The notes under the pieces: generated by a model
What the model saw: only the letters and a program-made list of their open reading frames with translations
Databases searched by the model: none
Told to the model about the DNA's origin: nothing
Position numbers and translations under genes: made by a program
Part shown: one piece after another, positions 1-6,772 of the stretch
Layout: each line of letters begins with the position of its first letter
Numbering within the stretch: position 1 is the first letter of the stretch
DNA from: JADGHQ01 sp045805385
GTDB taxonomy: Bacteria > Actinomycetota > Thermoleophilia > Solirubrobacterales > Thermoleophilaceae
Direction: 5' to 3'
DNA: 15,955 nucleotides
Assembly (NCBI GenBank): GCA_045805385.1
Contig: JBJMLG010000119.1
Span: forward strand, 1-15,955

Positions 1-711
1 GACCCCGTGGCGTTCATCGCGCTCGCGCTCGTGGGCGTGGGCAACACGCTCGTGGACGTGGCCGGCATCACGATGCTTCAGCGAGCCGTCGACGACAAGG
101 TGCTCGCGCGCGTGATGGGAGTGCTCGAGACCTCGCTGATCACCACCATCGGCCTGGGCGCCGCGCTCGCGCCGCTGCTCGTGCACTTGCTGGGAGCACG
201 CGGCGCGCTGATCGCGACGGGGGCGGTGCTGCCCGTGGCCACCGCGATCGCGTGGCCGCGCCTGCGGATGCTCGAGCGGATCGGCGGCCCGCCGATCGAG
301 CTGGTCGAGCTGCTCCGGTCCGCGCGCCTGTTCGCACCCCTACCGGAGGCGACGATCGAGCATCTCGCGAGGAGGCTCGTGCGCGTGGAACAGCAGCCGG
401 GCGAGGTGGTGATCCGCCAGGGCGAGCCGGGCGACCGCTACTACCTGATCCAATCGGGCGAGCTCGATGCCGACGTGGACGGGCAGCACGCCCGCCGCAT
501 GGGCCCTGGCGCCGGCTTCGGCGAGATCGCGCTGCTGCGCGACGTTCCTCGCACCGCCACCGTCACCGCCGTGACGGAATGCGTGCTCTACGCGCTCGAG
601 CGCGACGAGTTCATCCCGGCGGTCACGGGAAGCGCGCCGGCGACGGCCGAAGCCGATGCGCTCGCGAGCGCGCGGCTCGCGGCGTTCAGCCCGGGATTCC
701 TGAAGGCCTGA
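1..711 (+). CDS. MFS permease C-terminus fused to a cyclic-nucleotide-binding domain (5' partial)
   Basis: The frame is open from base 1, so the gene starts upstream; 236 residues are visible. Residues 1-90 contain hydrophobic stretches typical of the last helices of a major facilitator permease, with the linker motif LQRAVDDKVLARVMG. Residues about 105-215 form a cyclic-nucleotide-binding domain. Its phosphate-binding cassette, FGEIALLRDVPRTATV, keeps the Glu and Arg that contact the ribose and phosphate in CAP/PKA-type domains, so binding of cAMP or cGMP is likely. The protein would sit in the membrane with this domain in the cytoplasm. The transported substrate cannot be told. The last 26 bases overlap the end of the convergent nucleotide cyclase gene, which suggests a messenger-producer and messenger-sensor pair, but that link is inference. 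The start at 7 is only an internal GTG. Confidence 0.85.
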   Translation, partial: DPVAFIALALVGVGNTLVDVAGITMLQRAVDDKVLARVMGVLETSLITTIGLGAALAPLLVHLLGARGALIATGAVLPVATAIAWPRLRMLERIGGPPIELVELLRSARLFAPLPEATIEHLARRLVRVEQQPGEVVIRQGEPGDRYYLIQSGELDADVDGQHARRMGPGAGFGEIALLRDVPRTATVTAVTECVLYALERDEFIPAVTGSAPATAEADALASARLAAFSPGFLKA

Positions 712-2494
712 GCGGCTCGGCCGCCGGATCCGCGCCGTTCGCCTGAGCGCGGTTGCCGTTGGCGACGGACCACACCTCGACCGGCTTGCTGCGCCCGCGC
801 ACGGGCAGCTCGTCCACGAACACCACGTCGTCGGGCCGGCTGATCATCGAGCGGATCGTCGAGTCCGCCATGAACAGGTGGAAGCCGCTCCCCTTCGTCA
901 TGCCCTCGAGCCGGGAGGCGGTGTTCGTGGTGTCGCCGATCGCGGTGTATTCGAGCCGCTCCTGCGAGCCCACGTTGCCCGTCACGACGACGCCCGTGTT
1001 GAGGCCGACGCCCATCGCGAACCGGTCGGCAACGCCCTGCTCTCGCATCCATGAGTTGAACGCGTCGAGCCGCGGGCCGAGCATCTCGCGCGCGGCCGCG
1101 AGCGCGCGATCGGCGTGATCGGGCTGCTCGATAGGGGCGCCGAAGACGGCCATGATTCCGTCGCCGATGTAGCTCACGAGCGTGCCGCCGTGGGACATGA
1201 TCGCCGCGGTCATCTCGCCGAGATAGCGGTTCAGGATCTCGATCACATCGGCGGCGTCCCTCGTCTCCGAGAATGTCGTGAACCCACGGAGGTCGCTGAA
1301 CAGGACCGTGCACTCGCTCGCCTCGCCGCCGAGGCGCAGCGTGCCGTCGGTCTGCTCGAGCACCTCGTCCACGACCTTCGCCGGCACAAACCTCGCGAAG
1401 ATCTCGCGCACGCGCTCGCGCTCGAACGCCGCCGTGATGTACGAGATCGCGAGCGCACCGACGGTGGAGAGCAGGAGCGCCACCACCGGGTAGAAGAACG
1501 GGAGGATCGTGCCGCTGTCGAAGGCGAGCTGCACCGCAACGGCGTAGAGGGCGCCGAGCGCGATCATGGCGAGCGCGCCTCGCAGCACGCCGAGCCGCAG
1601 GCCCGCGAGCGGGACCACGCCGAACAGGACGATGAGCAGGATGTCGACCCACCTGGCGGTGGAATCGAGCGGGAAGCCGCGAAGCGCCGTGTCGACCGTG
1701 TTGGCCTGCAGCTCCGCCCCCGACATGAGCGAGTTGCCCGTGGTCGACGTGGGGTGCACGTCCTGAAGCGACGGCGCGGATGGCCCGACCACCACGATCT
1801 TCCCCTGGAAGACCGAGCGCGGCACACGGCCGGTGATCACGTCGCCGTACGAAACGGTGCGGACGGTGCCCGGTGGCCCACGGAAGTCGATCCACGCAGT
1901 GCCGCTCGCCGGATGATTCACGCGGTGCCCGAGGTAGCGCTCCGCGGTCACGACGCCGAACGAGCCGAGCTTGTCGACCGAATACGGCATGCGGCGGATC
2001 ACGCCGCCCGAGTCGGGCGGCAGCACGGAGTCGGCGGGCCGCGCCTTCAAGCTGTGGAGCACCGCGTCGCCCCCGAAGATGCGCGTGAGGCCGCCGGGAT
2101 CGACCTCGGTCGTGGCGAGCACGAGCGTCTGGGCGCGGCCGACCGCGTCGATCAGCGCGCCGTCCTCCCTCTTCGTTGTTGCCTCCGTGAACTGCACGTC
2201 GAACGCGATCACGCGCGCGCCGGCCGCGCTCAGGCGGTCGATCAGCTCGCCGTGGAGGGAGCGGGGGAACGGCCACTGCACGCCCAGGCGGTTGAACGTG
2301 GAGTCGTCGATCTGCACGACGACGACGTCCTTGGGTGGCCCCTCGCTCCCGCGGATTGCGAAGCGCGCGTCCACCGTAGAGCGCTCGGGCTGGCGCAGCA
2401 CGTGGAACGAGTACGCGGCGATCGTGGTCGCCACGGATGCCAGCACGACGGCGACGAGCATGAACCCGCGGAGCTTGCGCCGCCCGCCGAGCAT
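686..2494 (-). CDS. CHASE2-domain class III adenylate/guanylate cyclase
   Basis: The 602-residue protein has a membrane helix at about 10-30, an extracytoplasmic CHASE2 sensor domain at about 40-280, three helices at about 282-352, and a cytoplasmic class III cyclase domain at about 390-580. Catalytic residues are present: metal-binding Asp401 (FSDLRGF) and Asp445 (YIGDGIMA), and transition-state Asn524 and Arg528 (IGDTTNTASR). The usual purine-specifying Lys just before the YIGD motif is Ser441, and the partner position is Thr517, so cAMP versus cGMP is uncertain. The start codon lies 3 bases after the stop of the upstream fecR-like gene (TAG GCC ATG), so the two are co-transcribed. The secreted FecR-like protein may feed the extracellular sensor. 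The 3' end overlaps the convergent MFS/CNB gene by 26 bases. The length fits CHASE2-cyclases. Confidence 0.93.
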   Translation of the reverse strand: MLGGRRKLRGFMLVAVVLASVATTIAAYSFHVLRQPERSTVDARFAIRGSEGPPKDVVVVQIDDSTFNRLGVQWPFPRSLHGELIDRLSAAGARVIAFDVQFTEATTKREDGALIDAVGRAQTLVLATTEVDPGGLTRIFGGDAVLHSLKARPADSVLPPDSGGVIRRMPYSVDKLGSFGVVTAERYLGHRVNHPASGTAWIDFRGPPGTVRTVSYGDVITGRVPRSVFQGKIVVVGPSAPSLQDVHPTSTTGNSLMSGAELQANTVDTALRGFPLDSTARWVDILLIVLFGVVPLAGLRLGVLRGALAMIALGALYAVAVQLAFDSGTILPFFYPVVALLLSTVGALAISYITAAFERERVREIFARFVPAKVVDEVLEQTDGTLRLGGEASECTVLFSDLRGFTTFSETRDAADVIEILNRYLGEMTAAIMSHGGTLVSYIGDGIMAVFGAPIEQPDHADRALAAAREMLGPRLDAFNSWMREQGVADRFAMGVGLNTGVVVTGNVGSQERLEYTAIGDTTNTASRLEGMTKGSGFHLFMADSTIRSMISRPDDVVFVDELPVRGRSKPVEVWSVANGNRAQANGADPAAEPLRPSGIPG

Positions 2495-2497
2495 GGC

Positions 2498-3994
2498 CTA
2501 CCCGGTGAACCGCGCAGCGGCGCGGCGCACTCGTGGCGTTGACGTGTAGCGCTCGCCCGTGCGGACCGTGACCGTCTTGTGGCGGCGGAAGTCGCGCACG
2601 CGCACGACGCCGCGCCGGACGAGCACGCTGGTGACGAGGCCCGACTCCTCGGTGAGCCATTTCGTTCCGCGAATGGTCGCGGCCGCGTAGCGGCCCCGCG
2701 TCCGGAAGTTGCCGTGGGCGTCGCCCCAGACCTTCTTGCGCTTCCTCGCCGCGAACGCGCGGCCACTCGCGCGCGCCCCTGCCGCGGGCGTGTCCTCGAG
2801 CAGCAGCTCGGTTCGGCCGCCGACAGTGTGGCGCTGGCGCACCTTGAAGGCGCCGCCCCAGAAGCGCCCCTTCTGGGTGGTGCCTGTGGAGTTGCGCGCG
2901 GTGGTGAGCTCCATCACGCCGCCGCTGGCGTCCACAACGGAACCGACGGGCACGTGCGCGAACGAGCCGAGCGTCTGCGTCTTGCCGTTCGGAAGCGTGA
3001 CGGTCACATCGCCGCTCACGAGAGCCATGTTCACGCTGCTCCCGAGCACGGGGTCGGGAAGCGTGGCAGGCGGCGGAGGCGGAGGCTCTTCCTTCTTCTC
3101 GACTGGCGGTGGCGCTGACGGCGGCGGGCAGTCGTCGATCAGCGGGCGCGGCGTCACATAGTCGACCGGGCGCGAGTTCGCGTCCTCGGAGGTGCGCGTG
3201 TGCGTCCACACGGAGCCGAAGCTGCACGCCCGCGCGGCCTCGCCGAACACCTCGGTGAGGTCCACGCTCGCCTCCCCGAACTGCCGCACGCCGAGCGGAC
3301 TGCCGGGCAGCAGGTAGTCGTTCGCCGCAGAGATCGCGGCCGAGTTCGTCGCTCCAACGCCAAGCGGGGCGCCGATCTGCGAGCAATCGCTGCCGGCTCC
3401 AGTCGCGGGCTTCCACTCGCCCGAGTGCTCGTCGCCGCTCCATCGGCACAGCTCCACCGAAGCGCTGGAGCTCTTCATCTCGAAGTCGATGAGCAGGTCG
3501 CCGTCGGTGCGAGTCGGAACGGCGACGGTGCCCGACTTGCGGTATCCGGCGGCCCGCTGGTTCAGCTCGATGCCCACGAAGGAATCGCCGCTCCCCGGCG
3601 CCCGCGCGAAGGCGAGATCCGCGAGCACCGAGTCCCCGCTCCGCTCGATCGACGCCCAGTAGCCGAGCACGTCGGACTTGGCGGGCGAAACGGTTGCGGT
3701 CGTGCCGAAGGCCCAGGCGTCAGGATTGCCCTCGTCGCCCGCCGTGAATACGTCGTCCGGCGACGGGTCGAGTTGCTGCGCGAGTTCGGGCGTGCCGGCA
3801 AGCGACTGCCAATCCGCCAGGGCGCCGGGGCCGGACAGCTGGTCGCCATCGGCGGCGGCGAAGCACGATCCGGGGGCGTCGCAGCCGGAGCCGCTCATCG
3901 CGGGGACGGCGACGGTGAGTGCCCCGACGGCAATCGCCGCGAATGCGCCGACGAACCGGAGTCGGCGGTGCCAGGCGAACGCAGGGCGGGGCAT
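2498..3994 (-). CDS. Secreted surface protein with FecR-like domain
   Basis: The protein has 498 residues from the ATG at 3994. The N-terminus is basic, followed by a hydrophobic stretch (VGAFAAIAVGALTVAVPAMS), a likely signal peptide. Residues about 45-285 look like the N-terminal domain common in actinobacterial surface proteins (motifs TDGDLLIDFEM, CRWSG, FGEASVDLTEVF, with paired cysteines). A Pro-rich linker with a KKEE insert follows at about 288-312. The C-terminal part, about 316-488, is FecR-like (VSGDVTVTLPNGKTQTLG, AATIRGTKWLTEESG, VVRVRDFRRHKTVTVRTGE). FecR domains act as extracytoplasmic sensors or scaffolds. Its position 3 bases upstream of a CHASE2-cyclase gene suggests it presents a signal to that receptor; this is inference. 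A TTG start at 4006 would add only four residues and is less likely. No clear Shine-Dalgarno sequence precedes either start. Confidence 0.85.
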   Translation of the reverse strand: MPRPAFAWHRRLRFVGAFAAIAVGALTVAVPAMSGSGCDAPGSCFAAADGDQLSGPGALADWQSLAGTPELAQQLDPSPDDVFTAGDEGNPDAWAFGTTATVSPAKSDVLGYWASIERSGDSVLADLAFARAPGSGDSFVGIELNQRAAGYRKSGTVAVPTRTDGDLLIDFEMKSSSASVELCRWSGDEHSGEWKPATGAGSDCSQIGAPLGVGATNSAAISAANDYLLPGSPLGVRQFGEASVDLTEVFGEAARACSFGSVWTHTRTSEDANSRPVDYVTPRPLIDDCPPPSAPPPVEKKEEPPPPPPATLPDPVLGSSVNMALVSGDVTVTLPNGKTQTLGSFAHVPVGSVVDASGGVMELTTARNSTGTTQKGRFWGGAFKVRQRHTVGGRTELLLEDTPAAGARASGRAFAARKRKKVWGDAHGNFRTRGRYAAATIRGTKWLTEESGLVTSVLVRRGVVRVRDFRRHKTVTVRTGERYTSTPRVRRAAARFTG

Positions 3995-4096
3995 GTGCGG
4001 GTCCAATGCTCGGGGCCAAAAGGGCCGGGCCGCCCGTTTCGGCTACCGGCCTCGGTGAGCGTCAACGCGCCACAGGTCTTCCTACCACAGGCAAAG

Positions 4097-4108
4097 TTGC
4101 GGCCGCAA
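4097..4108. repeat. 12-base perfect palindrome TTGCGGCCGCAA
   Basis: This self-complementary site lies between the divergent fecR-like and gntR genes, about 30 bases upstream of the gntR -35 element. It could be a protein-binding site or only a GC-driven coincidence; nothing else in the window repeats it as far as I can see. Confidence 0.45.
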
Positions 4109-4120
4109 GTGGCCGCCCCC

Positions 4121-4138
4121 GGTTCCGGTTGCGGTTGC
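4121..4138 (+). repeat. Three tandem GGTT(C/G)C hexamers
   Basis: The sequence reads GGTTCC GGTTGC GGTTGC directly upstream of, and running into, the gntR -35 region. One-turn-spaced sites are normally 10-11 bases apart, so this 6-base period is not a classical activator array. It may be a slipped-strand repeat affecting promoter strength. Confidence 0.4.
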
Positions 4139-4164
4139 GCGCCATTAGTGACGAGCGTTACACT
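4135..4164 (+). promoter_or_regulatory. Predicted promoter of the gntR-desaturase operon
   Basis: A TTGCGC hexamer (4135-4140) and a TACACT hexamer (4159-4164) are separated by 18 bases, close to the vegetative sigma consensus. Transcription would begin near 4171, inside the palindromic operator and about 13 bases before the start codon, leaving a very short leader. Confidence 0.55.
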
Positions 4165-4167
4165 CGC

Positions 4168-4184
4168 AACTGGTTGGACCAGTT
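4168..4184. promoter_or_regulatory. FadR-class GntR operator next to the gntR start codon
   Basis: A perfect inverted repeat, AACTGGT TGG ACCAGTT, has 7-base arms and a 3-base spacer. Its core, TGGTTGGACCA, matches the FadR-subfamily consensus TNGTNNNACNA at every fixed position. It covers the predicted transcription start and ends at the base before the ATG at 4185, the expected place for autorepression by the downstream gene product. Confidence 0.8.
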
Positions 4185-4868
4185 ATGAGCGAGCCGCTCA
4201 CCACAGACCGTCGCCTCGCCTCCGACTCGGTGCACGAGCGGCTGCGTGGAGACATCCTCGACGGCCGCCTCCGACCGGGCGACGCACTGCCCTCGGAGCG
4301 CACGCTCAGCGGCGAGCATGGCGTGAACCGGCACGCGGTCAGGGAGGCGGTCAAGCGCCTGCAGCAGGCGGGCCTCGTGCGCGTCTCGCATGGAGGCGCG
4401 ACGCGCGTGCTCGACTGGCGGGCGACGGGCGGGCTCGACCTGCTCGCCGACCTGAGCACGAGCGGGCAGGGTCTCGATCTGCTTCGTTCGATCGCGGAGA
4501 TGCGCGCATCGATCGGCGCCGACGCGGCGAGGCTGTGTGCGCGGCGTGCGCCGGCTGCGGCGCGAGACGAACTGAGGCGCCTGGCGTCGCCGTACGCGGG
4601 CTCGAGCTACGAGGAGCAGCTCCTGGCCTACGAGCAGCTCTGGGAGCTGATCGTGGACGGCAGCGGCAATCTCGGCTACCGGCTTGCGTTCAACAGCCTG
4701 GTCGGAGCGAGGCACGGGCGCGGAGTGGACTCGCGCATCTACGCGGACGAGGTGGCCGATACGCGGGCGTGGCGCGCGCTCGCGGCGGCGGTCGCGGACG
4801 GGAATGAGCACCTTGCGGAGCGCACCGCGCGCGAGCTGCTCGACCGCACCCTCGAGGCGGTGGGCTGA
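4185..4868 (+). CDS. GntR-family transcriptional regulator, FadR subfamily
   Basis: The protein has 227 residues. A winged helix-turn-helix occupies about 12-78, with the family motif LRPGDALPSERTLS followed by the recognition region VNRHAVREAVKRLQQAGLV. An all-helical FCD-like C-terminal domain follows at about 95-222 (LLRSIAEMRASIGADAARLCA); its acidic and His ligands are only partly recognisable, so metal or ligand binding is unclear. FadR-type regulators bind DNA as dimers and are released by small acidic metabolites or acyl-CoAs. The perfect operator touching its start codon argues for autoregulation. Its stop overlaps the start of the desaturase gene (TGATG), so both come from one transcript and the desaturase is the probable target. 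The inducer cannot be predicted. Confidence 0.93.
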   Translation: MSEPLTTDRRLASDSVHERLRGDILDGRLRPGDALPSERTLSGEHGVNRHAVREAVKRLQQAGLVRVSHGGATRVLDWRATGGLDLLADLSTSGQGLDLLRSIAEMRASIGADAARLCARRAPAAARDELRRLASPYAGSSYEEQLLAYEQLWELIVDGSGNLGYRLAFNSLVGARHGRGVDSRIYADEVADTRAWRALAAAVADGNEHLAERTARELLDRTLEAVG

Positions 4869-5725
4869 TGGTCGAGGTCCTCTACTACGCGATCCCGTTC
4901 TTCATCCTGCTGCTGATCGTCGAGTGGCTGTCGTTTCGCCACGTGCAAGAGGACGCGGAGCTCGTCGGCTTCGAGGGGCGCGACACGCGCACCAGCCTGA
5001 CCATGGGCCTCGGCAACGTGACGATCAACGTGGCCTGGAAGCTCGTGGTGGTCGCGATCTTCGCCGGCCTCTACGAGCTCACGCCACTGCGCCTCGACCC
5101 GCACGACTGGTGGGTGTGGGTGCTGCTCTTCTTCGCGGATGATGTCTCCTACTACTGGTTCCACCGCGTGTCGCACGAGAGCCGCGTGTTCTGGGCGAGC
5201 CACGTGGTGCACCACAGCTCGCAGCACTACAACCTCTCGACCGCCCTCCGCCAGACCTGGGTGCCGATGACCTACTTCCCCTTCTGGATCTGGATGCCGC
5301 TCGTCGGCTTCCCGGTCTGGATGGTGCTGCTGGCACAGAGCTGGAGCCTCATTTACCAGTTCTGGATCCACACCGAGCGGGTGCGCCGGCTGCCACGCGC
5401 GCTCGAGGCCGTGCTGAACACGCCGAGCCACCACCGCGTGCACCACGGCTCGAACGAGGTCTACCTCGACAAGAACTACGGCGGCATCCTCATCATCTGG
5501 GACCGCCTGTTCGGCACCTTCGAACCCGAGGGCGAGCGCGTCCGCTACGGGCTCACGAAGAACATCCACACGTTCAAGCCGGTGCGCGTGGCTTTCCACG
5601 AGTACATCGCGCTCTGGCACGACATGCGTCACGTGCGCGACTGGCGCACGAGGCTCGCGCTCATGTTCCGAGGCCCGGGCTGGCGCCCGGATGACGAAGA
5701 GGTGTCGGAGGGCGTGCGCGGCTGA
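4868..5725 (+). CDS. Sterol desaturase / fatty acid hydroxylase family membrane di-iron enzyme
   Basis: This 285-residue integral membrane protein has hydrophobic segments at about 5-22, 48-70, 82-98 and 135-165. It carries the eight-histidine signature of the fatty acid hydroxylase superfamily: His99 and His103 (FHRVSH), His112/115/116/120 (HVVHHSSQH), and His188/189/192/193 (HHRVHH), with an additional His168. These ligate two irons that activate O2 to hydroxylate or desaturate a lipid substrate. The motif HHSSQHYNLSTALRQ places it near the bacterial sterol-desaturase/alkylglycerol-monooxygenase-like branch. The substrate is unknown; hopanoids, carotenoids or ether lipids are possibilities. 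Its ATG shares a base with the stop of the gntR regulator, so it is translationally coupled and probably repressed by it. Confidence 0.92.
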   Translation: MVEVLYYAIPFFILLLIVEWLSFRHVQEDAELVGFEGRDTRTSLTMGLGNVTINVAWKLVVVAIFAGLYELTPLRLDPHDWWVWVLLFFADDVSYYWFHRVSHESRVFWASHVVHHSSQHYNLSTALRQTWVPMTYFPFWIWMPLVGFPVWMVLLAQSWSLIYQFWIHTERVRRLPRALEAVLNTPSHHRVHHGSNEVYLDKNYGGILIIWDRLFGTFEPEGERVRYGLTKNIHTFKPVRVAFHEYIALWHDMRHVRDWRTRLALMFRGPGWRPDDEEVSEGVRG

Positions 5726-5748
5726 CGTTCGGGGCTTGTCGAGGGGGC

Positions 5749-5754
5749 TAACCT
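5749..5754 (+). promoter_or_regulatory. Predicted -10 element of msrA (TAACCT)
   Basis: TAACCT fits TANNNT and lies 8 bases before the msrA ATG at 5763, so the mRNA would be leaderless or nearly so. An AGAGG sequence is present but only 2 bases from the ATG, too close for a normal ribosome binding site. No good -35 is seen. Confidence 0.4.
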
Positions 5755-5762
5755 CAGAGGTA

Positions 5763-6419
<657 letters not shown>

Positions 6420-6593
6420 CCCGAAACGCCCGTCGGCGAGGCGTATCGCCGAAGCGTCGCCGATCCTCCAGCCCTAACGTCGTCACTTACTTCCCATAGT
6501 GAGCCGTAAACGACGACGGATTGGCCGACGTGGCGATCACCGGCCCCACACCGCCCGCCTTCACTGCCTGCATCGGGCGCGTCAGCCCTCTCC

Positions 6594-6620
6594 TGTGATC
6601 GGCCGCAGCGGCCGATCACA
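6594..6620. repeat. 27-base palindrome with 12-base perfect arms
   Basis: The arms TGTGATCGGCCG and CGGCCGATCACA flank a CAG loop, giving a very stable hairpin in RNA from either strand. No T-run follows on either side, so it would be an atypical, I-shaped terminator for msrA or a leader structure for the gene at 6773. The ends read TGTGA/TCACA but are far too widely spaced for a CRP-type site. Confidence 0.7.
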
Positions 6621-6762
6621 CGGGGGTGGCAAAAAGTGCAGATCCGTCTTACCGTGGACTCACCAAGGACGGGCTGACCAGGCAGGGTTGCCCAGACAGG
6701 GGTCGGCTCGGGCGTACACGGACTCGCACTCCGCGCCCGGCGCTGCGGCCCACGCCCACGCT

Positions 6763-6768
6763 AGGAGA
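6763..6768 (+). promoter_or_regulatory. Ribosome binding site AGGAGA deciding the start at 6773
   Basis: AGGAGA lies 4 bases before the ATG at 6773. It decides this start over the in-frame upstream codons, which run through the non-coding region. Confidence 0.7.
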
Positions 6769-6772
6769 ACCG

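Larger units (their letters stand above)
6420..6772 (+). other. 353-base non-coding region with hairpins, upstream of the secreted protein gene
   Basis: I find no convincing gene here. A 7-base stem with a 6-base loop at 6433-6452 (TCGGCGA/TCGCCGA) lies just after the msrA stop and may end its transcript, though it lacks a T-run. A weaker nested hairpin lies at 6478-6518. The strong palindrome at 6594-6620 is listed separately. Weak promoter-like hexamers occur at 6495-6500 (CATAGT) and 6626-6655 (GTGGCA, 18 bases, TACCGT); either would give a leader of about 110-270 bases. I tested it by eye against c-di-AMP, c-di-GMP and cobalamin riboswitch cores and found no match. Confidence 0.5.

Noticed and set aside
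1115..2542. 475-codon open frame opposite the cyclase gene
   Set aside because: The His/Arg/Asp-rich composition is typical of the antisense frame of a high-GC gene. The cyclase on the other strand has all its motifs.
588..3449. Very long 953-codon open frame on the minus strand across both the cyclase and the fecR-like gene
   Set aside because: It is Arg/Ala/Gly-rich with no recognisable domain and lies in another frame of two clearly real genes. Long empty frames are expected at this GC content.
4004..4006. TTG start codon for the fecR-like gene
   Set aside because: It adds only four residues and has no better ribosome binding site than the ATG at 3994, which gives a normal signal peptide.
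4040..4065. Promoter for the fecR-like operon on the minus strand (TTGACG at 4065-4060, TAGCCG at 4045-4040)
   Set aside because: The -35 is good, but the spacer is only 14 bases and the -10 is poor, so I do not list it as a feature.
3200..4807. 535-codon plus-strand frame running from inside the fecR-like gene into gntR
   Set aside because: It crosses the divergent promoter region and the operator, has low-complexity Arg/Gly/Ala sequence, and matches no family.
6594..6620. CRP-like operator (TGTGA...TCACA), tempting because a cyclase is nearby
   Set aside because: The half-sites are 17 bases apart instead of 6; the whole element is one continuous hairpin.
6420..6772. Riboswitch (c-di-AMP, c-di-GMP or cobalamin type) ahead of the secreted protein gene
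   Set aside because: I could not find the conserved core sequences of any of these classes. A covariance-model search would be needed to overturn this.
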